This document shows, in pieces, positions 33,867 to 43,315 of a stretch of 64,000 bases of DNA. The DNA lies in assembly GCF_900454495.1 (NCBI RefSeq), contig NZ_UGSI01000001.1, positions 4,900,501 through 4,964,500 of the forward strand. Reading direction: 5' to 3'. The position numbers and the translations under genes were made by a program. Each line of letters begins with the position of its first letter. Within the stretch, counting starts at the first letter, position 1. The stretch comes from Paenibacillus macerans. GTDB lineage: Bacteria; Bacillota; Bacilli; Paenibacillales; Paenibacillaceae. The notes beneath the pieces were generated by a model, which did no database searches, was not told where the DNA came from, and was given only the letters and a program-made list of their open reading frames with translations.

Positions 33867-34943
33867 ATGAAAAAAACGTTTACCGCCATTTATCCATTGC
33901 TGGCGCTTTTCCTTGCCGGAACCATGATTTTCACGGGTTGTTCAGGCCCGTCCGCTGCTCCTTCGCAACCAGACGCAAATGGACAACAGCAATCGGCAGC
34001 CGGAACTGCCGCAGTGGAACCGCCCGGACCGGCAGCCCAGAAAATGCAACAACTGACCGTTCAGGGACCGCTGGGGATTACCATATCCGCACCGATTTAC
34101 AACATTTTGGAGAATCAAGCTCTGGCATCCTTCGCGGATGAGGTCGTTTATACCCCCTGGAAAACCCCGGATGAGCTGCGCGCCAGAATTTCCAGCGGGC
34201 AAGCCGATATTTCCGCCGTGCCTACCTATGTCGGCAGCAATTTGTACAACCGCGGCATAGACGTCAAGCTGCTGAACACGCTGGTCTGGGGCATTCTCTA
34301 TGTCGTCGGCCCTGAAAATGAAACGGGAGGAGGCTGGGAAACTTTACGCGGACAGACGATCCACGTGCCGCTGAAAGGAGACATGCCGGACCTCGTCTTC
34401 CGTTATTTGCTTCGCAAAAACAACCTTGACCCGGAGAAGGACATCCGGATCGAGTATGTGGCCGGAACGCAGGAACTGGTCGGCCTGATGGCCGCCGGGA
34501 AGGCAAAATATGCGGTCATTCCGGAGCACCTGGCCACGATGGCCGTTCAGAAAGTCGAGGGAACGGCCAAAATCATGAGTTTGCAGGAGGAATGGGCGAA
34601 AGCAACCGGAAAACCGGCCAGAATTCCGCAAGCCGGCATTCTGGTGTCGGGCGAACTGGTGAAAAATCAGCCGGAACTGGTGGAAAGCCTGCAGCGGCAG
34701 TTTCAAGAATCGGTGACTTTTCTCAACCAACACCCGGACAAAGCCGCGAAAATGATCGCCGAGTACCAGGAAGGATTGGAGCCGGCGTTCATCGAATCAT
34801 TGATCCCTGCCCTGAATCTTGAATTCGTCTCCGCCAAGGACGCGAGGGAGGAATTGGAGTTTTTCTTCACCGAGCTGTCTTCGCTTTCCCCCGACATCAT
34901 AGGAGGCAAGCTGCCGGATGATGCGTTCTATTACGATAAATAA
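33867..34943 (+). CDS. Solute-binding lipoprotein of NitT/TauT-type ABC importer
   Basis: 358 residues. The signal peptide ends at the lipobox FTGC (about Cys24), followed by a Ser/Gln/Pro/Ala linker to about residue 60. The domain has LTVQGPLGITISAPIYNILE, YTPWKTPDELRARISSGQAD and GKAKYAVIPEHLATMAVQKV, typical of SsuA/TauA/NrtA proteins that bind small anions or sulfonates. AGGAGG precedes the ATG. Its stop lies inside the permease gene start. The Fur box upstream makes iron-linked solutes more likely than sulfonates; ligand not determined. Confidence 0.88.
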   Translation: MKKTFTAIYPLLALFLAGTMIFTGCSGPSAAPSQPDANGQQQSAAGTAAVEPPGPAAQKMQQLTVQGPLGITISAPIYNILENQALASFADEVVYTPWKTPDELRARISSGQADISAVPTYVGSNLYNRGIDVKLLNTLVWGILYVVGPENETGGGWETLRGQTIHVPLKGDMPDLVFRYLLRKNNLDPEKDIRIEYVAGTQELVGLMAAGKAKYAVIPEHLATMAVQKVEGTAKIMSLQEEWAKATGKPARIPQAGILVSGELVKNQPELVESLQRQFQESVTFLNQHPDKAAKMIAEYQEGLEPAFIESLIPALNLEFVSAKDAREELEFFFTELSSLSPDIIGGKLPDDAFYYDK

Positions 34944-35706
34944 ACCGGGCAAACGCTCGTTTGGGGTAAAATGCTTAGCCGTGCTCGTCATCATCGGCGT
35001 CTGGCAGTGGATTTCTTTATCCCTGCCGGACATTTTGTTCGCTTCACCCCTGGAAACGCTGCGGGCGCTTGCGCGAATGGCCCGCAGCGGCGAATTGGCC
35101 CGGCAACTGCTAACTTCGGGAGGCCGGATGTTGGCCGGTTTCTTCTGCGGAACGGCCGCGGGGATTGCCGCTGGGCTGCTGGCGGGAATTTTCAGTATCG
35201 TTTACGAGGCGATGCGTCCCTTCCTATCCCTGCTCATGGGCATCCCGCCGATCATTCTCGTGGTGCTTGCCATGGTCTGGTTCGGCACGGGAGCGACGGT
35301 GCCCGTATTTGTGGTCTCCTTGCTGGTTTTCCCCAGCATTTACCTTAACACGGCCGACGGATGGCGCGGGATTGACCGGCAGCTCTTGCAAATGGCGGAG
35401 GTTTATCAAATCGGTCCTATGAAAAAACTGCGTCACATCGTCATTCCTGGACTGGCCGTGCCGATTTTTACGGCCGTTTCGCTGGCCGCAGGGTCCGCCG
35501 TCCGGACAACGATCATGGCAGAGCTGCTCGGCTCCGACAACGGGATCGGCTACTCGCTCGCTTTTGCGCGAGTGAACCTGGACACCGCCAAAGTGTTCGC
35601 CTGGACGTTCGTGAGCATCGTGGCGATTCTGGGGATGGACCTTATCGTCATCAAGCCGCTCCGCAAATTTGCTTTGCGTTGGAATCACGAAGAAATCCAG
35701 ACTTGA
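34918..35706 (+). CDS. ABC transporter permease, NitT/TauT type
   Basis: 262 residues with about six hydrophobic helices. The EAA-like cytoplasmic loop appears as EVYQIGPMKKLRHIVIPGLAV, and ELLGSDNGIGYSLAFARVNLD is typical of the SsuC/TauC class. It overlaps the end of the binding-protein gene by 26 bases, with AGGAGG 11 bases before the first ATG, so translation is coupled. It completes a full importer together with the ATPase and binding protein and ends in a terminator shared with eno. Confidence 0.9.
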   Translation: MMRSITINKPGKRSFGVKCLAVLVIIGVWQWISLSLPDILFASPLETLRALARMARSGELARQLLTSGGRMLAGFFCGTAAGIAAGLLAGIFSIVYEAMRPFLSLLMGIPPIILVVLAMVWFGTGATVPVFVVSLLVFPSIYLNTADGWRGIDRQLLQMAEVYQIGPMKKLRHIVIPGLAVPIFTAVSLAAGSAVRTTIMAELLGSDNGIGYSLAFARVNLDTAKVFAWTFVSIVAILGMDLIVIKPLRKFALRWNHEEIQT

Positions 35707-35710
35707 GAAC

Positions 35711-35744
35711 AAAAAGACCCGCCGATCGGTTCGGCGGGTCTTTT
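35711..35744. terminator. Bidirectional terminator
   Basis: AAAAGACCCGCCGA/TCGGCGGGTCTTTT stem between the iron-regulated permease gene and eno. Confidence 0.92.
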
Positions 35745-35758
35745 CGCAACTTCTGCGA

Positions 35759-37045
35759 TTAACGTTTCAGGTTGTAGAAGGATTTCAAGCCGTTGTATTG
35801 AGCCAAATCGGCCAATTGGTCTTCGATGCGGAGCAATTGGTTGTACTTGGCGATGCGGTCCGTACGGGAAGGCGCACCGGTTTTGATTTGGCCGGCGTTC
35901 GTAGCCACGGCGATATCGGCGATCGTGCTGTCTTCGGATTCGCCGGAACGGTGGGAGACAACCGCGGTGTAGCCTGCGCGTTTCGCCATTTCGATCGCGT
36001 CGAACGTTTCGGTCAGCGTACCGATTTGGTTTACTTTGATCAGGATCGAGTTGCCGATGCCTTCGTTGATGCCTTTTTCCAGACGCTCGGTGTTGGTTAC
36101 GAACAGGTCGTCGCCGACGAGTTGGATTTTGCTGCCCAGTTTTTGCGTGAGCAATTTCCAGCCTTCCCAATCGTCTTCGGCGCAGCCGTCTTCGATCGTG
36201 ATGATCGGGTATTTGTCTACCCAGGAAGCGAGCAGGTCAACGAATTCCGCGGAAGTGAAGGATTTGCCTTCGCCTTCCAGATGGTATTTGCCGTCTTTGT
36301 AGAACTCGGTGGAAGCGACGTCCATGCCCAGGAATACGTCTTTACCCGGAGTGTAGCCGGCTTTCGTGATAGCTTCCATGATCGAGGACAGCGCGTCTTC
36401 GTTGGAAGCGAAGTTCGGAGCGAAGCCGCCTTCGTCGCCAACCGCGGTGTTCAAGCCTTTATCCTTCAACACGGATTTCAGGTTGTGGAAAATTTCCGCA
36501 CCGGTACGGAGAGCTTCCTTGAAAGAAGGAGCGCCAACCGGCAGGATCATGAACTCTTGCACGTCGACGTTGTTGTCGGCATGCGCGCCGCCGTTTACGA
36601 TGTTCATCATCGGAACCGGAAGCTGCTTCGCGTTGAATCCGCCGAGGTATGCGTACAGCGGCAGGTCGAGAGCGTCAGCGGCCGCGCGGGCAACGGCCAT
36701 GGAAACCGCCAAGATGGCGTTGGCGCCGAGTTTGCCTTTGTTTGGCGTACCGTCCAAAGTGATCATCAATTTGTCGATGCCGATTTGGTCAAGCGCGTCC
36801 ATGCCGATTACTTCAGGGGCGATGATTTCGTTGACGTTCTCAACGGCTTTCAATACGCCTTTGCCCAGGTAACGGGATTTGTCGCCGTCGCGAAGCTCAA
36901 CGGCTTCGTGCGCGCCGGTGGAAGCGCCGGAAGGAACGATAGCGCGTCCGATGGCGCCGGACTCAAGGTAAACTTCAACTTCAACCGTAGGGTTGCCGCG
37001 GGAGTCAAGGACTTCGCGTGCGTATACTTCGGAAATAATTGTCAT
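35759..37045 (-). CDS. eno: Enolase
   Basis: 428 residues, normal length. Contains the signature LLRIEDQLADLA near the end, SGAIGRAIVPSGASTGAHEA, and the catalytic segments DGTPNKGKLGANAIL, VGDEGGFAPN, ITIEDGCAEDDWEGW, LVGDDLFVTN and VVSHRSGESEDSTIADIA (Lys/Glu and Mg ligands). It interconverts 2-phosphoglycerate and phosphoenolpyruvate. Last gene of the glycolytic run. A short copy of the inverted-repeat element lies between it and gpmI. Confidence 0.98.
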   Translation of the reverse strand: MTIISEVYAREVLDSRGNPTVEVEVYLESGAIGRAIVPSGASTGAHEAVELRDGDKSRYLGKGVLKAVENVNEIIAPEVIGMDALDQIGIDKLMITLDGTPNKGKLGANAILAVSMAVARAAADALDLPLYAYLGGFNAKQLPVPMMNIVNGGAHADNNVDVQEFMILPVGAPSFKEALRTGAEIFHNLKSVLKDKGLNTAVGDEGGFAPNFASNEDALSSIMEAITKAGYTPGKDVFLGMDVASTEFYKDGKYHLEGEGKSFTSAEFVDLLASWVDKYPIITIEDGCAEDDWEGWKLLTQKLGSKIQLVGDDLFVTNTERLEKGINEGIGNSILIKVNQIGTLTETFDAIEMAKRAGYTAVVSHRSGESEDSTIADIAVATNAGQIKTGAPSRTDRIAKYNQLLRIEDQLADLAQYNGLKSFYNLKR

Positions 37046-37071
37046 AGGTATACAGTCTCCTTTTTTAGTGG

Positions 37072-37162
37072 TAGTTCAAAAAGTCCGCTTTTGATCACGA
37101 AGTGAATCAAGAAGTAATTCGGCATCGAATCTCGGTGCTGAAAACCGCACTTTTTGAACACG
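37072..37162. repeat. Inverted-repeat element, internally deleted copy (eno-gpmI gap)
   Basis: Starts AGTTCAAAAAGTCCGCTTTT and ends GCACTTTTTGAACACGC. It matches the ends of the longer copies at 39537 and 47770 but lacks about 80 central bases. Confidence 0.8.
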
Positions 37163-37210
37163 CATTTTAATTTAATATTTTAAGTATACAGTTTGTTGTA
37201 CCAGTTTGGC

Positions 37211-38758
37211 TTATGCCTTGCGGCTGGCGATCATCGACTTGCCGGTCATTTCCGGCGGCTGCGGCAGCCCCATCAGGTCAAGCAGCGTCGGCGCCACGTC
37301 GGCGAGGATGCCCTTGTCGCGCAGCACAACGTTTTCGTCGGTCACGATAAACGGAACCGGGAAGGTCGTATGCGCGGTGTAAGGACGGCCTTGCTCGTCG
37401 AACACCATGTCGGCGTTGCCGTGGTCGGCGATGATCACGACGACTCCGCCTTTCGCCTTAACGGCGTCAACGACTTTGCCGACGCATTCGTCGGTCACTT
37501 CGACCGCTTTCTTCGTCGGCTCCAGCATGCCGGAGTGGCCGACCATGTCCGGGTTGGCAAAGTTCAAGATGATCGCGTCGTGTTTATCCGCTTCGATCTC
37601 TTTCACGCAAGCCTCGGCGACTTCATAGGCGCTCATTTCCGGCTTGAGATCATAGGTCGCGACCTTCGGCGAATTGATCAGGATGCGCGTTTCCCCCGGA
37701 AGTTCGACGTCGCGTCCGCCGCTGAAGAAAAACGTCACGTGCGGATATTTTTCCGTTTCGGCGATGCGCAGCTGTTTCTTGCCGTGCTGCACGAGCACTT
37801 CGCCAAACGTGTTGTCGAGATCCTTCGGTTTGTAGGCTACGTAGCCCTGAACCGATTCCGCAAACAGAGTCAGGCACACAAAGTGCAGGTCCGTCGGGAA
37901 TTTCGGTCCGCGGTCGAAGCCTTGGAAATCCTTGTTCGTGAACACGTTGGAGAGCTGAATCGCCCGGTCCGGACGGAAGTTCAGGAAGACGACGGAGTCT
38001 CCGGATTCCACCTGCGCAACCGGCTCGCCTTTGTCGTCGACGATCACGGTCGGCATAACGAATTCGTCAAATACCGATTTCTCGTAGGACTCGGTGACGG
38101 CCTTAATCGGGTCCGTATATTTCGGTCCTTCGGCATAAACCATGGCCCGGTACGATTTCTCCACGCGGTCCCAGCGTTTGTCGCGGTCCATCGCGTAGTA
38201 ACGGCCTTGCACCGTAGCGATTTTGCCGATGCCGATTTCGTTCATCTTGGCGATCAGCTTCTCCAGGAAGCCTTTCGCGCTGTCCGGCGCCACGTCGCGG
38301 CCATCGAGGAAGGCATGCACGTATACTTCGTGCATATCTTCTTTTTGGGCCAGCTCGAGCATCGCGAACAAGTGGTCAATGTGGCTGTGCACGCCGCCGT
38401 CGGACAGAAGCCCGTACAAATGGAGCTTCTTGCCTTTGGATTTGGCGCTGCGAACCGCATTCACCAACGTTTCGTTTTGGAAAAATTCGCCTTCGCGAAT
38501 CGATTTGGAAATCCGGGTCAAATCCTGGTACACGATCCGGCCGGCGCCGATGTTCAGGTGTCCGACTTCGGAGTTCCCCATTTGGCCTTCCGGCAAGCCC
38601 ACCGCTTCGCCGCTAGCCGTCAGGGTCGTGTTCGGATACTGCTTCAGATAACGGTCGTAGTTCGGCTTATGGGCTTGCGCCACGGCATTGCCTTCCACCG
38701 TGTCGCGAAGTCCGAAACCGTCCATGATGATCAATGCTACAGGTTTTGGAGCAGCCAT
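37211..38758 (-). CDS. gpmI: 2,3-bisphosphoglycerate-independent phosphoglycerate mutase
   Basis: 515 residues. MDGFGLRDTVEGNAVAQAHK at the start carries the metal-binding Asp; GNSEVGHLNIGAGRIVYQDL has the catalytic Ser. NFANPDMVGHSGMLEPTKKA and VVIIADHGNADMV supply the remaining Mn ligands. It converts 3- to 2-phosphoglycerate. The ATG is directly adjacent to the tpiA stop codon (zero spacing), so the two are tightly coupled. Confidence 0.98.
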   Translation of the reverse strand: MAAPKPVALIIMDGFGLRDTVEGNAVAQAHKPNYDRYLKQYPNTTLTASGEAVGLPEGQMGNSEVGHLNIGAGRIVYQDLTRISKSIREGEFFQNETLVNAVRSAKSKGKKLHLYGLLSDGGVHSHIDHLFAMLELAQKEDMHEVYVHAFLDGRDVAPDSAKGFLEKLIAKMNEIGIGKIATVQGRYYAMDRDKRWDRVEKSYRAMVYAEGPKYTDPIKAVTESYEKSVFDEFVMPTVIVDDKGEPVAQVESGDSVVFLNFRPDRAIQLSNVFTNKDFQGFDRGPKFPTDLHFVCLTLFAESVQGYVAYKPKDLDNTFGEVLVQHGKKQLRIAETEKYPHVTFFFSGGRDVELPGETRILINSPKVATYDLKPEMSAYEVAEACVKEIEADKHDAIILNFANPDMVGHSGMLEPTKKAVEVTDECVGKVVDAVKAKGGVVVIIADHGNADMVFDEQGRPYTAHTTFPVPFIVTDENVVLRDKGILADVAPTLLDLMGLPQPPEMTGKSMIASRKA

Positions 38759-39511
38759 TTACTTCGCCCCCTCAACGAGTTGAACATAAGAAGCCGGCTG
38801 CAGGCTGGCACCGCCGACGAGCGCGCCGTCGATGTCGCTTTGGCTCATATATTCCTTCACGTTCTCCGGCTTCACGCTGCCGCCGTATTGGATGCGGATC
38901 TTGCTTGCTACATCATCGCCATACAATCCTTTAACCAAACTGCGGATGTAGGAAATAACTTCGTTCGCGTCTGCGGAAGTGGACGATTTGCCTGTGCCGA
39001 TGGCCCAAATAGGCTCATACGCAATGACGACCTGCACTGCTTGCTCCGCAGTCAGTCCTTGAAGCGCCGCTTCGGTTTGCACCTTTACGACGTCTTTCGT
39101 TTTGCCGGCTTCGCGCTCTTCGAGTTTTTCACCGACGCAAGGGATCGGAGTCAAACCGTGTTTGAACGCGGCATGGATTTTTTTGTTTACGATCTCGTCG
39201 GTTTCGCTAAAATAAGCCCGGCGCTCGGAATGCCCGATGATGACGTAGTCCACGCCGAGTTCTTTCAGCATACGTCCGCTGATTTCGCCGGTGAAGGCCC
39301 CTTCGTCTTCAAAATGCATGTTTTGCGCGCCGATTTTGATCGACGTTCCTTTTGCGGCTTCCACCAAAGCCGGAAGGTTGGTGAACGGAGCGCAAATCAC
39401 GCTCTCTACGCCCGCAACTTCCGCTTTTCCTTTTACCTCTTCAAAAAAAGCTTTTGCTTCGGAAACCGTTTTGAACATCTTCCAGTTCCCGGCAATAATA
39501 GGTGTTCTCAT
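38759..39511 (-). CDS. tpiA: Triosephosphate isomerase
   Basis: 250 residues from ATG 39511. The frame extends upstream to 39592, but that part runs into the repeat element and has no ribosome site. Motifs: IIAGNWKMFK (catalytic Lys), VIIGHSERRAYFSET (His95), VIAYEPIWAIGTGKS (Glu165 loop) and IQYGGSVKPENV (phosphate site). Central glycolytic enzyme interconverting dihydroxyacetone phosphate and glyceraldehyde 3-phosphate. Confidence 0.98.
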   Translation of the reverse strand: MRTPIIAGNWKMFKTVSEAKAFFEEVKGKAEVAGVESVICAPFTNLPALVEAAKGTSIKIGAQNMHFEDEGAFTGEISGRMLKELGVDYVIIGHSERRAYFSETDEIVNKKIHAAFKHGLTPIPCVGEKLEEREAGKTKDVVKVQTEAALQGLTAEQAVQVVIAYEPIWAIGTGKSSTSADANEVISYIRSLVKGLYGDDVASKIRIQYGGSVKPENVKEYMSQSDIDGALVGGASLQPASYVQLVEGAK

Positions 39512-39536
39512 GGAGCCAACTCCTTCACTTCTTAAA

Positions 39537-39716
39537 GGTAGTTCAAAAATCAGCTTTTGATCACGAAGTGAACCACGAAGTTTATTCGGCATCGAATCTT
39601 GAATTCAGCCGGGCCTTCCGGTGCTCACGTACCCAAAACGTACGCTCCGCTCCTGACGTCCCTAGCTTCATCCAACCTTCTCGGTGCTGGGTGCTGAAAA
39701 CCCGATTTTTGAACAA
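39537..39716. repeat. ~180 bp inverted-repeat element (tpiA-pgk gap)
   Basis: Full copy. Its ends AGTTCAAAAATC and GATTTTTGAAC are inverted. The centre, with CCGGGCCTTCCGGTGCTCAC and GTACCCAAAACGTACGC, is found almost identically, inverted, at 47770-47948. No coding potential. Confidence 0.85.
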
Positions 39717-39728
39717 TTTCATTGTCTT

Positions 39729-40910
39729 TTACTTGTCGTTCAATGCTACAACGCCCGGAAGCGCCTTGCCTTCCATGAATTCGAGGGACGCGCCGCCGCC
39801 AGTAGAGATGTGGTCCATTTTCGACGCCAGGTTGAACTTCTCGGCTGCTGCCGCGGAATCGCCGCCGCCGATGATCGTGTAGCCTTTCGTCTCGGCGCAA
39901 GCTTCGGCTACTTCCTTCGTTCCGTTCGCAAAGATGTCGATTTCGAATACGCCCATCGGTCCGTTCCAAACGACCAGCTTGGAGTTTTTAATGATGTCGG
40001 CATACATTGCCCGCGTTTTCGGTCCGATGTCCACGCCTTCCCAATCGGCCGGAATGCTGTCGATGTCGGCCGGTTTATGGTTGGCCGTAGCGCTGAAATC
40101 GTCGGCTACGATAACGTCCACAGGAAGCAGGAACTTTTTGCCGAGCTTCTTCGCTTTCTCGATGAAGCCGAGGGCAACATCCAGTTTGCTATCATCCAGC
40201 AGGGATTGACCGATTTCATAGCCTTGCGCCTTGAAGAATGTATAGGCCAGACCGCCGCCGATCAGCACGTTGTCCGCGATGTTCAGCAGGTTGTCGATGA
40301 CGTCAATTTTGTCTTTCACCTTCGATCCGCCGATGATGGCCGTAAAAGGACGGTCCGGGTTCGACAATGCTTTGCCGAGAACGGACAATTCCTTTTCCAT
40401 CAGCAGGCCGGATACGGCTGGCAGGTAATGCGCGATGCCTTCGGTCGACGCATGCGCCCGGTGAGCCGCGCCAAACGCGTCGTTGACGAACAGATCGGCA
40501 AGCTCCGCGAATTGTTTGGCCAGTTCCGGATCGTTTTTCTCTTCGCCCGGATAGAAACGGACGTTTTCCAGCACCAGTACGTCACCGTTGTTCAATTGAG
40601 CTACTTTTGCTTTAACCACGTCGCCAACCGCTTCATCGGCTTTGGCTACCGGCTTGCCGAGCAGCTCGGACAAGCGTTCTGCAGCCTGGGTAAGGCGCAT
40701 CGATTCATTCACTTGACCCTTCGGACGTCCCAAGTGGCTGGCGAGAATGATTTTCGCGCCTTTTTCGATCAAATAGTTGATCGTCGGCAGCGTTTCGCGG
40801 ATCCGGGTATCGTCGGTGATTTTCCCGTCTTGCATCGGCACGTTGAAATCGACGCGGACAAATACGCGTTTTCCGGTTACTTCCACATCACGTACACTTT
40901 TCTTGTTCAT
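39729..40910 (-). CDS. pgk: Phosphoglycerate kinase
   Basis: 393 residues from the ATG at 40910 (MNKKSVRDVEVTGKR). The upstream part of the open frame (to 40967) has no ribosome site; GGAGGAACG lies before 40910. Motifs: RVDFNVPMQDGKITD, SHLGRPKG, NDAFGAAHRAHAS, AIIGGSKVKDKI and GGGDSAAAAEKF near the C-terminal nucleotide site. It produces ATP from 1,3-bisphosphoglycerate. Separated from tpiA by the repeat element. Confidence 0.98.
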   Translation of the reverse strand: MNKKSVRDVEVTGKRVFVRVDFNVPMQDGKITDDTRIRETLPTINYLIEKGAKIILASHLGRPKGQVNESMRLTQAAERLSELLGKPVAKADEAVGDVVKAKVAQLNNGDVLVLENVRFYPGEEKNDPELAKQFAELADLFVNDAFGAAHRAHASTEGIAHYLPAVSGLLMEKELSVLGKALSNPDRPFTAIIGGSKVKDKIDVIDNLLNIADNVLIGGGLAYTFFKAQGYEIGQSLLDDSKLDVALGFIEKAKKLGKKFLLPVDVIVADDFSATANHKPADIDSIPADWEGVDIGPKTRAMYADIIKNSKLVVWNGPMGVFEIDIFANGTKEVAEACAETKGYTIIGGGDSAAAAEKFNLASKMDHISTGGGASLEFMEGKALPGVVALNDK

Positions 40911-41066
40911 CTCCACGTTCCTCCTAAAGGTGTGCGCAGGTTCTCCCAAGCTTTGAAAACCGCGCATCCACGGCTATAATTCTGATTTCTCTCCTAAGCG
41001 TAAGTCTGTATCTCTATTTTTTTATTTATAACATGCGTGTGTGTGAATATCGTTCTTGCTTCAAGA

Positions 41067-41105
41067 CCAAAGAGGAGTCCTATTGACAGGTTGCTCCTCT
41101 TTGGG
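41067..41105 (-). terminator. Hairpin after gap
   Basis: CCAAAGAGGAG / CTCCTCTTTGG stem around a ~17-base loop in the gap-pgk spacer. No clear T run follows, so it may be a processing or partial-termination stem that sets gap mRNA above the downstream genes. Confidence 0.6.
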
Positions 41106-41129
41106 ATTTATATCAGGTTGGCCGGGATA

Positions 41130-42140
41130 TTACTTAACTTTTTTTGCGAAGAATTCCAAAGTACGGACCAATTGAGCGGTGTAGGACATTTCGTTGTCGT
41201 ACCAAGCCACGGTTTTGACGAGCTGTTGGTTGCCCACAGTCATCACTTTTGTTTGAGTCGCATCAAATAAGGAACCGTATGTCATGCCCACGATATCGGA
41301 AGATACAAGTTCTTCCTCGGTATAACCAAACGTTTCCGGATCGGAAGCGGCTTTCATCGCTGCGTTAACTTCATCAACGGTAACGGTTTTTTCAAGAACA
41401 GTTACGAGCTCTGTCAGGGAGCCGGTCGGTACCGGAACACGTTGAGCCGCGCCGTCCAGTTTACCTTTCAATTCTGGAATAACCAGACCGATCGCTTTAG
41501 CTGCACCGGTCGTGTTAGGAACAATGTTGGATGCAGCAGCGCGAGCACGGCGGAAGTCGCCTTTCGCATGCGGAGCGTCCAGCGTATTTTGGTCGCCGGT
41601 GTAAGCGTGGATCGTCGTCATCAAACCTTCAACGATGCCGAATTTGTCGTTCAGCGCTTTAGCCATTGGAGCCAAGCAGTTGGTCGTACAGGAAGCACCG
41701 GAAACAACCGTTTCGGAACCGTCCAGGATTTCATGGTTAACGTTGTAAACGACCGTTTTCATGTCGCCGGTAGCCGGAGCGGAGATAACGACTTTCTTCG
41801 CGCCGCCTTTCAGGTGAAGCTCGGCTTTTTCTTTCGTCGTGAAGAAGCCGGTGCACTCCAGAACAATGTCAACGCCAAGCTCGCCCCAAGGAAGTTCCTC
41901 AGGATTGCGGTTAGCCATAACTTTTACTTCTTTGCCGTTCACTTTGAAGTAGCCGTCATGAACCTCTACTTCGCCGTCAAAGCGGCCTTGAGTTGTATCA
42001 TATTTCAACAGGTGGGCCAGCATTTTGGCGTCCGTCAAGTCGTTGATCGCTACTACTTCGATGCCTTCCACGTTTTGAATGCGGCGGAAAGCCAGGCGTC
42101 CGATACGTCCGAAACCATTAATACCTACTTTTACACTCAT
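41130..42140 (-). CDS. gap: Glyceraldehyde-3-phosphate dehydrogenase, type I
   Basis: 336 residues. KVGINGFGRIGRLAFRRI is the NAD-binding start; SGASCTTNCLAPMAKAL carries the catalytic Cys; TGAAKAIGLVIPELKGKLDG and WYDNEMSYTAQLVRT are classic. The Asp in INDLTD at the end of the second strand suggests NAD specificity (GapA, glycolytic). Second gene of the operon after cggR. Confidence 0.98.
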   Translation of the reverse strand: MSVKVGINGFGRIGRLAFRRIQNVEGIEVVAINDLTDAKMLAHLLKYDTTQGRFDGEVEVHDGYFKVNGKEVKVMANRNPEELPWGELGVDIVLECTGFFTTKEKAELHLKGGAKKVVISAPATGDMKTVVYNVNHEILDGSETVVSGASCTTNCLAPMAKALNDKFGIVEGLMTTIHAYTGDQNTLDAPHAKGDFRRARAAASNIVPNTTGAAKAIGLVIPELKGKLDGAAQRVPVPTGSLTELVTVLEKTVTVDEVNAAMKAASDPETFGYTEEELVSSDIVGMTYGSLFDATQTKVMTVGNQQLVKTVAWYDNEMSYTAQLVRTLEFFAKKVK

Positions 42141-42217
42141 GAATAGTTCCTCCTAGTGTTGGTTTTTTTATTAATCAAGACAGGCTAAAAGCCCGCCATG
42201 AGTAAACATCGTTAGCT

Positions 42218-43282
42218 TCACTTGATTTCTTGCTTGGCATCCTGCCCGAGTTGGGCTACGATCTCCGAAGCGGCGGCCTCGTCAATGACGAGGATGTCCT
42301 CTTGGCCAAAGCGCAGCACGGCGTGAATCGCCTTGGCTTTGCTTTTGCCCCCGGCAATCCCGATTACGGTTTCCGTCTCCATGATGTCTTCCAAGCGAAG
42401 GCCCAGAGTCCGCATTTTGTGGACGACGACGCCGTCTTCATTAAAATAATAACCAAATGATTCCGCGACCGCGCCTTCCTTCCGGATCTGTTCGGTCACC
42501 TGCGGCTCCAGCTTGCGCCGCCGCGCCATCTCCATCGCGTCGCCGATGCCGTGCACCACGATTCGCGCTTGCCGGATCATATTGACGATGTCTTCGATGT
42601 TCGGATCGTGGACAAGCGATTCATAAGCTTCCTTGCCGAGCAAATCAGGTACGTGCAGCAGGCGGTAACCTGCCCCCACTCGTTTCGCCATCCCGGATGC
42701 GATCGTGTTCGCCTGAATTTCCAGGCTCTCGCCCAATCCTCCGCGCGCAGGCACAAACCAGCTGTCCTTCATCGTCACGTTATGCGGCGGATTCAATTGC
42801 TCCGCAACCTCCGCCAGCGTTGTTCCGCCGGTAACGGCAACCCCGTCGCCCTCGCTCATGGAGCTTAAGAGCGCCTTGGCTCCCGCGCGCCCCAGTTCCC
42901 GCTTTACCAGCGGCGAAGCGTCGCAATCTCCAGGGACGACCACGACTTTGCGCAGGCCGTAGCTCTGACGGATCGCTTCTTCCAAATTGGCGAGGCCAAA
43001 CAACTCCTTGACCACCGGCTCCAATTCCTCAAGCAGAAGCCTGCCCGCATCGCTGATTCTCATGCCGATATTCTCGATTTCAATCAGGCCCTGAGCCTTC
43101 AGAAGATCCGTTTCGGCCCGCAACACACGCTCCGTCATATCCAGTGAAGTTGCCAAGGTTCTGCGGCCAATTACGTCAGATAACATGATCTGATGAAGTA
43201 TGGTGTACCTTTTCTTGAGAATGTCCATGAGATCAGGCAGAAGCTGCTTCTGAATTTCCAAAAGGTTACGCATGATCTCCAT
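42218..43282 (-). CDS. cggR: Central glycolytic genes regulator CggR (SorC family)
   Basis: 354 residues. An N-terminal winged helix (DVIGRRTLATSLDMTERVLR, LKAQGLIEIENIGMRIS) is followed by a SorC sugar-phosphate domain (VVVPGDCDASPLVKRELGRA, VTGGTTLAEVAEQL, IVVHGIGDAMEMARRRK, IGIAGGKSKAKAIHA). CggR represses its own operon and is released by fructose-1,6-bisphosphate. AAGGAG precedes ATG 43282. A match to its operator lies 34 bases upstream of the start. Confidence 0.95.
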   Translation of the reverse strand: MEIMRNLLEIQKQLLPDLMDILKKRYTILHQIMLSDVIGRRTLATSLDMTERVLRAETDLLKAQGLIEIENIGMRISDAGRLLLEELEPVVKELFGLANLEEAIRQSYGLRKVVVVPGDCDASPLVKRELGRAGAKALLSSMSEGDGVAVTGGTTLAEVAEQLNPPHNVTMKDSWFVPARGGLGESLEIQANTIASGMAKRVGAGYRLLHVPDLLGKEAYESLVHDPNIEDIVNMIRQARIVVHGIGDAMEMARRRKLEPQVTEQIRKEGAVAESFGYYFNEDGVVVHKMRTLGLRLEDIMETETVIGIAGGKSKAKAIHAVLRFGQEDILVIDEAAASEIVAQLGQDAKQEIK

Positions 43283-43315
43283 TCCTGCAAGCTCCTTCTT
43301 CTCTCCATCTCCTTG

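Noticed and set aside
35669..37105. 478-codon plus-strand open frame
   Set aside because: Antisense shadow of eno.
37193..39535. 780-codon plus-strand open frame
   Set aside because: Antisense to gpmI and tpiA, both certain genes; no family signals.
39684..40979. 431-codon plus-strand open frame
   Set aside because: Antisense shadow of pgk.
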